NCBI GenBank assembly: GCA_018697295.1
Contig: JABHTJ010000002.1
Span: 92,027 to 156,026, forward strand
Length of the DNA: 64,000 nt
DNA from: an archaeon
Lineage (GTDB): Archaea; Nanobdellota; Nanobdellia; Pacearchaeales; GW2011-AR1
Reading direction: 5' to 3'
The notes under the pieces were generated by a model, which saw nothing but the letters and a program-made list of their open reading frames with translations, was not told the DNA's origin and did no database searches. Made by a program: the position numbers and the translations under genes. Of the stretch, positions 57,567-64,000 are shown piece after piece. Positions within the stretch are counted from its first letter, which is position 1. Each line of letters begins with the position of its first letter.

Positions 57567-59456
57567 TTACCTTAGCCGAATAGTCTCTAGATTTTTTGGA
57601 ACAACAGTTTCAACTCGATGAGATTTGTAAATGCTGGAAGCTAAATCGAGAGACTGGGATTGTTCTCCGTGATTGATGATTATTTTTTTTGGTTTTGGTG
57701 TGATGTTGTTTACAAATGCCATTAATTCATTTCGTGATGAGTGGGCTGAGAAACCTTCAATATTTTTTATTTCAAGATTTATTGGAACTGTTTCATCTTT
57801 TCCTTGGACATTAAATGTTGCTTGTTTTAATCCTTCCATAATTTGTCTTCCAAGGGAACCGACTCCTTGATAACAAACAAAACAAATTCCATTATCTTTA
57901 TTGCTTGCAAATTCTCGTAAATATTCTACTGAAGCTCCGCCGACAAGCATCCCTGAAGTTGCCAAGACGACACAAGGTCCGCCTTCAATTACCTTCTTTC
58001 TTTCTTGAGGAGAACCTACTTGTTTGAATGTTTCTGAGATGAACGGATTTTTATTTGCGAAGATTGAGGCGCGAACTGAATTTGATAAAAAGTCTGGATA
58101 TGCGGTATGTATGGCGTTAATATCCCAAATCATTCCATCGATGTAGATTGGTACTCTTGGAATTTTTCCATGTTGCATTGCATCTTCTAAAACGAGCATT
58201 GATTCTTGTGCACGGCCAAGTCCTAGTTCTGGAATTAATAATTTTCCTCCTCGTTCGACAATCTTATTTACATAATCAATTAATTCTTGTTCAGTTTCTT
58301 TTCTTGGTTTTGAGGTTTTATTTTTCCCTCCATAGGTTGATTCCATATGTAATGTTTCAAGACGTGGAAAATATGTTGCTGCAGGATCCAATAATCTAGA
58401 TTTTCCATATTTTGAATCTCCGGTGTATAAAAAATTGTGAAGGCCGTTTCCGATATTGAAATGAACGAGTGAAGAGCCGATTACATGGCCTGCGTTATAC
58501 ATTGTGATTCGAACATCTGGTGTAATGTCAGTTACCTCATTATAATTTAGAGTAACTGAATGTTTTACCATGTCTCGTACATCTGTTGACTTGAAAAGTG
58601 GTTGTGCTGCTTGTTTGTAGGCGACTCCGATAAAGTCGAGTGCTAAAAGTGCTGCGATATCTCTTGTTGGTGGGGTCATATAAACAGGTCCTTTGTATCC
58701 CATTTTGAAAAGGTAGGGAAGTAAACCTACGTGATCTAAATGTGCGTGTGAAATTACGACGGCATCGACCGCTGCTAAATCGAGTTCTGGTGCTTCAAGA
58801 TATGGATATTTGTCTTTTCCTTGAGCTGAGACGTCAACACCACAATCAATAATTATTTTTGAAATTGGCGTTTGTAATAAAAAACAACTTCTTCCAACTT
58901 GTCTACAACTTCCAAGGGCGGTTAATCTGACCCATTCTTCCATTTTGTCTGGATTCCATCCGGCATAGATTTTTTCTCCAATTCCATTTAAGAATTTTTT
59001 CCGATAACTGTTGTCTTGGTAGAGAACTTCTCTTACTTTGTCTGTTATCTTCGACTTAATCGCGGCGCTTCTTTGAATTGTTGGTGTCCAAAATGTTGCA
59101 ACTTTAATTTCTTTTAAGAGCGAAGCGCCTTTTCCAATTGCGAGTCCGGGTTTTTTTGCATCGATTATGATTGTACTTCTTTGTGGGTCGAAAATGATGT
59201 CCGTAATCTCTGCTTCTTCAGGAATTATTTCTTTAATTTTTTTGATTGTCTCTTCTTTATCCATTAAAAGTTTTTTGTCAGCCCTGAGTTCAATTCTTTT
59301 TTTAACTAGATTTACCGCTTCTTTTATTTTCGAATCTCCATTTTTGAAAAAACTTGTATCTGTTGTGTAAACGACGATGTTTGCTCCTTCAAAGATTGTA
59401 GAACTAACTACGCCGCGAGGCAAATGCCCTTGAATTATTTCTAAAATTGTTGCCAT
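57567..59456 (-). CDS. aCPSF1-type KH/beta-CASP ribonuclease
   Basis: KH domain DPQRSTIIIDAKKPGLAIGKGASLLKEI; HAHLDHVGLLPYL; beta-CASP IEGFSAHSSRNEL, INHGEQSQS. Confidence 0.93.
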   Translation of the reverse strand: MATILEIIQGHLPRGVVSSTIFEGANIVVYTTDTSFFKNGDSKIKEAVNLVKKRIELRADKKLLMDKEETIKKIKEIIPEEAEITDIIFDPQRSTIIIDAKKPGLAIGKGASLLKEIKVATFWTPTIQRSAAIKSKITDKVREVLYQDNSYRKKFLNGIGEKIYAGWNPDKMEEWVRLTALGSCRQVGRSCFLLQTPISKIIIDCGVDVSAQGKDKYPYLEAPELDLAAVDAVVISHAHLDHVGLLPYLFKMGYKGPVYMTPPTRDIAALLALDFIGVAYKQAAQPLFKSTDVRDMVKHSVTLNYNEVTDITPDVRITMYNAGHVIGSSLVHFNIGNGLHNFLYTGDSKYGKSRLLDPAATYFPRLETLHMESTYGGKNKTSKPRKETEQELIDYVNKIVERGGKLLIPELGLGRAQESMLVLEDAMQHGKIPRVPIYIDGMIWDINAIHTAYPDFLSNSVRASIFANKNPFISETFKQVGSPQERKKVIEGGPCVVLATSGMLVGGASVEYLREFASNKDNGICFVCYQGVGSLGRQIMEGLKQATFNVQGKDETVPINLEIKNIEGFSAHSSRNELMAFVNNITPKPKKIIINHGEQSQSLDLASSIYKSHRVETVVPKNLETIRLR

Positions 59457-59486
59457 AATTGTGATATTTTTATCTCCAGACTATTT

Positions 59487-60152
59487 CTATTCACTTTCAG
59501 TATATACTGCTGCTGCAGTCTGTTTTGAGACATGTTTTATTCCTTCTTTTGTGATTGTAAATACGTCGACTCCGAGTCCTGATGCAGTATCTCTTTGTGA
59601 AGCTGCCTTTATTGCGTCGATTGCTAATTCAACCCCTTCTTCGATTGTTAAATTCTTTTTCCACTGTCTTTCAAGTAATCCTAATATGTAGGGCATTCCT
59701 GAAGAAAAATTTGCGTCGAAATCTTCAACTACCATAACACTTCCTGCAGGTTCTACAGAATAAAGTTCTGATTTTCCGTCTTCATTTAATCCACCGACCA
59801 TTAATCCTGCCATAAATGGAATCATTGAAGGTTGTCGGATATTTTTGTACGCCATCATTGCAATCATATTTGCAGATTCTTTGATTGTCGGTCTTTTCTT
59901 ATCTTTTAATTCTTTTAATTTTAATTGTGCTTTAATCAATTTTTTTGCAAGCTCGATGTCTGAAGAAGTTCCTGTTCCAGAAATTACTAGGTAATCGTTG
60001 ACTGCCTCTACTTTTACGGCATTTTTTTGCATAATTATCCTTCCGCCAACAGTTGCTTTCCTGTCTCCTGCCATGACTATACCATCTTTACAGACAATTC
60101 CGACTAGGCTTGTTCCAGTTGATAAAATATTGTTTTTTAAATCTTGATCCAT
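59487..60152 (-). CDS. psmB: Proteasome beta subunit
   Basis: TGTSLVGIVCKDGIVMAGDRKAT...GTGTSSDIE...RDTASGLGVDVFTI. Confidence 0.95.
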   Translation of the reverse strand: MDQDLKNNILSTGTSLVGIVCKDGIVMAGDRKATVGGRIIMQKNAVKVEAVNDYLVISGTGTSSDIELAKKLIKAQLKLKELKDKKRPTIKESANMIAMMAYKNIRQPSMIPFMAGLMVGGLNEDGKSELYSVEPAGSVMVVEDFDANFSSGMPYILGLLERQWKKNLTIEEGVELAIDAIKAASQRDTASGLGVDVFTITKEGIKHVSKQTAAAVYTESE

Positions 60153-60277
60153 TTTATAAATTAGAGTTCTAGAATTTATGATATACTGAGATTTGTTTAA
60201 TTTAAAAGGTTTTTGGTTTGATTTGAGCGTATTTGCGCTTAGTAAATACTTTTAAAGAGAACTTTCCTCTGAGATTT

Positions 60278-60679
60278 ATGGATTATGAAACGTTGTTGGA
60301 TGAAGCATATCAAACTGTTAAGCCGGTTGATGTTTGTGAGCGTTTTGAAATTATTAAAGTTTCTGGGCACCATGAAGGAATTCGAACAATAATCTCTAAT
60401 TTTTCTCAGGTTGCTGCTTGTATGAGGCGACCTGCTGCACACATAATGAAATTTTTGTCAAAGGAACTTGCAAGTTCTGCCGAGATTTCACGTGATAGGT
60501 TGCTACTTTCTCGAAAACTTGCTTCAAAAGATATTAATGCGAAAATTGAAAAATATGCAAATTCGTTTGTTCTTTGTAAGGCTTGTAAAAAACCTGATAC
60601 GGAGCTAATGGATGAAGCGAATAAAACTTTTTTGAAATGTCTTGCGTGTGGAAACAAGCAGGAAATTCATAAAATCTGA
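60278..60679 (+). CDS. Translation initiation factor aIF2 beta
   Basis: YETLLDEAYQTV...HHEGIRTIISNF...RPAAHIMKFLSKEL...SFVLCKACKKPDTEL...LKCLACG. Confidence 0.95.
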   Translation: MDYETLLDEAYQTVKPVDVCERFEIIKVSGHHEGIRTIISNFSQVAACMRRPAAHIMKFLSKELASSAEISRDRLLLSRKLASKDINAKIEKYANSFVLCKACKKPDTELMDEANKTFLKCLACGNKQEIHKI

Positions 60680-60701
60680 AATAAATTATAATGGAGGAAA
60701 A

Positions 60702-60896
60702 ATGGTAAAAGCGTATTGCGTAAAATGTAAAGTGAAGGGAACTGAGATGCAGAGCCCTGCAATTAATAAGACTGCTCGAGGCGGATTCATGGCAAAAGGA
60801 AAGTGTGGAACCTGTGGGACCACAATGTGTGCTATGATGTCAAAGGACAATGCTGATAAGGCAATGGATTCTGGCGAAGCTACAAAAGCATTTTAG
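60702..60896 (+). CDS. DUF5679-type zinc-binding small protein
   Basis: AYCVKCKVKGTEMQSPAINKTARGGFMAKGKCGTCGTTM; upstream GGAGG. Confidence 0.8.
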   Translation: MVKAYCVKCKVKGTEMQSPAINKTARGGFMAKGKCGTCGTTMCAMMSKDNADKAMDSGEATKAF

Positions 60897-60995
60897 TTAA
60901 TTTTTAATTTTTATGATTCCTCTTTAAGGGAAGAGAGGAATTTTTTTATTTTTTTATTTGGGTTAGTTTATATACCTCTCAAATTTTATTTTGTG

Positions 60996-61301
60996 ATGGG
61001 TGAAATACTTATTAAAAATCACAAATCGTATCGAGAAGTTATTGCTATTTGTGATGCTGGACTCTTGGGGAAGAAATTTCTTGAAGGAAAACGAATGCTT
61101 GATTTGACTAGTCAATTTTTTGATGGGGAGAAGTTTTCTGCTGAAGAAGCTTTAGAGAAGATAAAATTTTATGTTCGAGAAGATGCGACATTTAATATTA
61201 TTGGTGAAGATTCTGTTTCGCTTTGTTTGAAGCTTGGGATAATTGTTGAATCTGGAGTTATGCGAGTTGATAGTGTGCCGTTTGCGTTGGTGTTGGCTTG
61301 A
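60996..61301 (+). CDS. DUF424 family protein
   Basis: VIAICDAGLLGKKF...FNIIGEDSVSLCLKLGII. Confidence 0.8.
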   Translation: MGEILIKNHKSYREVIAICDAGLLGKKFLEGKRMLDLTSQFFDGEKFSAEEALEKIKFYVREDATFNIIGEDSVSLCLKLGIIVESGVMRVDSVPFALVLA

Positions 61302-61347
61302 ATTTCTCCTTACATAATTTTATAAGTCTTTAATTTGTTTCTTAGAT

Positions 61348-61707
61348 ATGGCTTTTAGTAAATTCAAAGATAAATCGAAGAAAAATTCTGCTCCGGCTAA
61401 GTTTGCTCCCAATCCCGATGCGCCAGTTCGAGTTAAACTTCCTCATGGAAAAGAAGTAATTGGAATTATTACCCAGCGTCACGGTGGAAGTAGGATGGCA
61501 GTTTCCTGTATGGATGGGAAGACACGAAATTGTCGTGTTCCTGGTCGAAAGCGGAGAGGATTATGGCTTCGTGAAGGCGATGCGATTATAATTGAACCTT
61601 GGGAATTTGATGATGATAAAGGTGATGTTCTTTTCAAGTATACGCCTAATCAAGTTGAGAAGCTCAAGAAGATGGGCAAACTCAATACTGAAACTTCTGA
61701 ATTTTGA
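61348..61707 (+). CDS. Translation initiation factor aIF1A
   Basis: RVKLPHGKEVIGIITQRHGGSRMAVSCMDGKTRNCRVPGRKRRGLWLREGDAIIIEPWEF. Confidence 0.95.
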   Translation: MAFSKFKDKSKKNSAPAKFAPNPDAPVRVKLPHGKEVIGIITQRHGGSRMAVSCMDGKTRNCRVPGRKRRGLWLREGDAIIIEPWEFDDDKGDVLFKYTPNQVEKLKKMGKLNTETSEF

Positions 61708-61803
61708 TTTTCAACGCCATCTTTTTTGTAAAAATTTTCTTATGTACAAAAGTACACTTCGAAAATTTTTCCTGCAAAATCTGCTTGCTGAAAATTAAAA
61801 TTC
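61699..61803. repeat. Approximately 105-bp imperfect palindrome, family with GTACAAAAGTAC core, copy 2
   Basis: GAATTTTGATTTTCA...AAAATTTTC..GTACaaaaGTAC..GAAAATTTT...TGAAAATTAAAATTC. Confidence 0.65.
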
Positions 61804-61894
61804 AAGAGTGAATTAAAGAATTAAAAATTATTGGTGATTGATTAAAATTATTGTTTGTAGAAGTATTTAAATAGAATATTGAACCTTTTTGATT

Positions 61895-63340
61895 ATGAGG
61901 AAAAAAAGTAATCGTTCTCAAAAGAAAAGAAGATATATACTGATTGCTTTTATTTTGTCATTCATTCTTCTTGGTGTTTATGTATCTTTTCTCCTTTCCG
62001 GATTCTTTGGTGAATCTAAATTACAAAATTCTCCCAGAAGTAATAAATTAATTTCTGCAGAACCGATTATTGTTATTGGTGGTCCTTCGCATGTGACTAG
62101 CCTTCCCTTTCCGGGAAAAGCATTTGTTTATTCTGCAGATAATGGCAATTTTTTATGGGATGTTTCTGAAGAGGTTGCCGATAGCGGTTTTGGTATTAGT
62201 GTTTCTGCAAGCGATTTTAATGGGGATTCATATCAAGACATAGTTGTTGGAGCACACGGGCATCAAGAGCCTGGTTCAATAAATAATAAGGGGAAAATAT
62301 ATGTTTATTCTGGTGCTCCCCCTCACAATCTTCTTTGGTCTAAAAAAGGTTTTATTGCAGGCAATAATCTTCCTCCGAGTTTGTATAATCAATATCCTGA
62401 AAAATATGTTGAGTTTGGAAAAGGAATATCTTCTATTCCAGATACTAATGGCGATGGCTTTGAAGATATTTTGGTAGAAGACCCTTCATATTCTCCTGGG
62501 GGAGGAATTCTTCCAGGAAATCATTCACATCCTCCGGATAGTTCTGGGAGAGTAAATCTTTATTCTGGAATAGATGGGAGGTTGTTGTGGTTTGGTGTTG
62601 GTCCAAATGAAACTCATGCCTATGCTACAGATAGTAGTGGGATTCCCGATTTAAATGGAGACGGTTTTGGCGACTTCGTGATTAGTGGATTTGGTGCAGA
62701 TAATCATCGTGGAAAAATATATGTTTATTCTGGTGCTCCCCCTCACAATCTTCTTTGGTCTAAAACTGGAGAAAGTGTGGGGGATCGGTTTGGATATTCG
62801 GTGGACGGAATCTCAGATCTTGACGGTGACGGATTTGGAGATATTGTTGTGAATGCAGCTAATTTTAATTCTATCCGGGGAAAAGTATATGTTTATTCTG
62901 GAAATACCGGCGTTCTACTTTGGTCTTATCTGGGAGACACTGGAGTTTCAAGTGATGGGACTGTGAGCGGAGTTCATGATCTTGACGGAGACGGATATTC
63001 AGACATCGTCGTTGGAGAACCTTATTTTAGTACACTTTCTAATAATTGGGTTGGAAGAATTCAGGTATTATCTGGAAATACAGGCACGTTATTATGGAGT
63101 GAAAATGGTCTTAGTTATCCTGAAAATTTTGGAAGATTTCTTAGCTCAGTTATTGGTAGCAATGGTCGTGGAAAAATGATTATTAGTTCTCCTCAATATA
63201 TTCATAATGGGATGAGTCTTGCAGGGCGTGTAAAGGTTTATAGTGGTGATGCTGCTGGAGGAAATTTACGTTGGACCTATGAGGGCACTCATGATGGGGA
63301 GCTATTTGGGAGGAGTGTTTCCGGAGCTCCACGTTATTAG
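61895..63340 (+). CDS. Membrane-anchored FG-GAP/integrin-alpha-like beta-propeller protein
   Basis: Repeated DLDGDGFGDIVV / DLNGDGFGDFVI motifs; N-terminal TM. Confidence 0.88.
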   Translation: MRKKSNRSQKKRRYILIAFILSFILLGVYVSFLLSGFFGESKLQNSPRSNKLISAEPIIVIGGPSHVTSLPFPGKAFVYSADNGNFLWDVSEEVADSGFGISVSASDFNGDSYQDIVVGAHGHQEPGSINNKGKIYVYSGAPPHNLLWSKKGFIAGNNLPPSLYNQYPEKYVEFGKGISSIPDTNGDGFEDILVEDPSYSPGGGILPGNHSHPPDSSGRVNLYSGIDGRLLWFGVGPNETHAYATDSSGIPDLNGDGFGDFVISGFGADNHRGKIYVYSGAPPHNLLWSKTGESVGDRFGYSVDGISDLDGDGFGDIVVNAANFNSIRGKVYVYSGNTGVLLWSYLGDTGVSSDGTVSGVHDLDGDGYSDIVVGEPYFSTLSNNWVGRIQVLSGNTGTLLWSENGLSYPENFGRFLSSVIGSNGRGKMIISSPQYIHNGMSLAGRVKVYSGDAAGGNLRWTYEGTHDGELFGRSVSGAPRY

Positions 63341-63374
63341 TTACAATTAAAAAACCTTATTTCTATAAAAAATT

Positions 63375-63920
63375 ATGAGAACATTACAAGTTGAGCAGAT
63401 GAGAAAGATTAAGAAAGCTGTGCCTGAGATAGAGAAGAAAGTGAAGGTTAAGATTTCTTTTAGGAAGGGCTCTGTTGCTATCAAGGGAAATGAATTGAAT
63501 GAATTTTTAGTTGAGCAAATTATTCGTGCTGTTGACTTTGGGTTTTATGTGGATGATGCGCTTTTGCTTACTAATGAAACTTTTGTGTTGGAATTTATTT
63601 CTATTAAGGAGAATACTCGGCGGAAGAATTTGGAAGATGTTCGGTCCCGAGTGATTGGAACTGATGGTAAGGCGAAGCGAACGATTGAGAAATTGACTGG
63701 ATGTGTGCTTGTTGTTCATGAAAATACTGTTGGATTAATTGTAGATTCAATACATCTTGATTCGGTTGTCCAGGCACTTGAATCGCTTATCCGTGGCGCG
63801 AAGCATGGGAATGTGTTTGCGTACTTGGAAAAACAAAATGTTGGTCGTCGGAAATTTGATGATGAAGATTTGGGATTGAAAGATAATGTTGATGACGGTT
63901 TAGATGGGGACGAAGAATGA
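63375..63920 (+). CDS. Archaeal KH-domain RNA-binding protein (Dim2/Krr1-like)
   Basis: RSRVIGTDGKAKRTIEKLTGCVLVVHENTVGLIVDSIHLDSVVQALESLIRGAKHGNVFAYLEK. Confidence 0.92.
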   Translation: MRTLQVEQMRKIKKAVPEIEKKVKVKISFRKGSVAIKGNELNEFLVEQIIRAVDFGFYVDDALLLTNETFVLEFISIKENTRRKNLEDVRSRVIGTDGKAKRTIEKLTGCVLVVHENTVGLIVDSIHLDSVVQALESLIRGAKHGNVFAYLEKQNVGRRKFDDEDLGLKDNVDDGLDGDEE

Positions 63921-64000
63921 GGCTGATATTGGTTCGACATGGAGAAACAGAATTTAATCTTGGCAGAATAATGCAAGGTCATGCGAATTCTGGACTTACT
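63917..64000 (+). CDS. Histidine phosphatase (phosphoglycerate-mutase-like), 5' fragment
   Basis: MRLILVRHGETEFNLGRIMQGHANSGLT: RHGE motif; runs off window. Confidence 0.88.
   Translation, partial: MRLILVRHGETEFNLGRIMQGHANSGLT

Overview
A 64 kb window from an AT-rich archaeal genome with short intergenic gaps, probably a DPANN-type lineage such as Pacearchaeota/Woesearchaeota (inference from gene content, not tested). It carries core archaeal genes (dph5 fragment, ileS, argS, RLI/ABCE1, rnhB, an SMC-family gene, rtcB, archease, CCA-adding enzyme, trm5, aCPSF1, proteasome beta, aIF2-beta, aIF1A, KH protein), a copper-handling cluster (about 14.9-19.0 kb), a type IV pilus/archaellum-like locus (about 25.3-33.2 kb), several large surface proteins and four tRNA genes. 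The strongest unannotated signal is at about 23164-23370 on the minus strand: eight hairpins in tandem, all with UUCG loops (seven closed by C-G, one by U-G), arranged as two copies of a roughly 99-nt four-hairpin unit. Stem substitutions are compensated, a TATA box lies about 27 nt upstream and a U8 tract follows. I read it as a previously unannotated structured ncRNA. Other notable signals: a dispersed three-copy family of structured intergenic elements; a pair of roughly 105-bp palindromic intergenic elements with a GTACAAAAGTAC core; tRNA promoters placed for leaderless transcription, together with a tRNA-Ser(GCU) whose first 15 nt are duplicated exactly at the predicted start site; an SMC protein with a Rad50-like CPIC zinc-hook motif at its exact centre; and a 5-kb beta-helix surface-protein gene broken only by two in-frame stop codons. 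All calls come from reading the sequence; no searches or folding programs were run.
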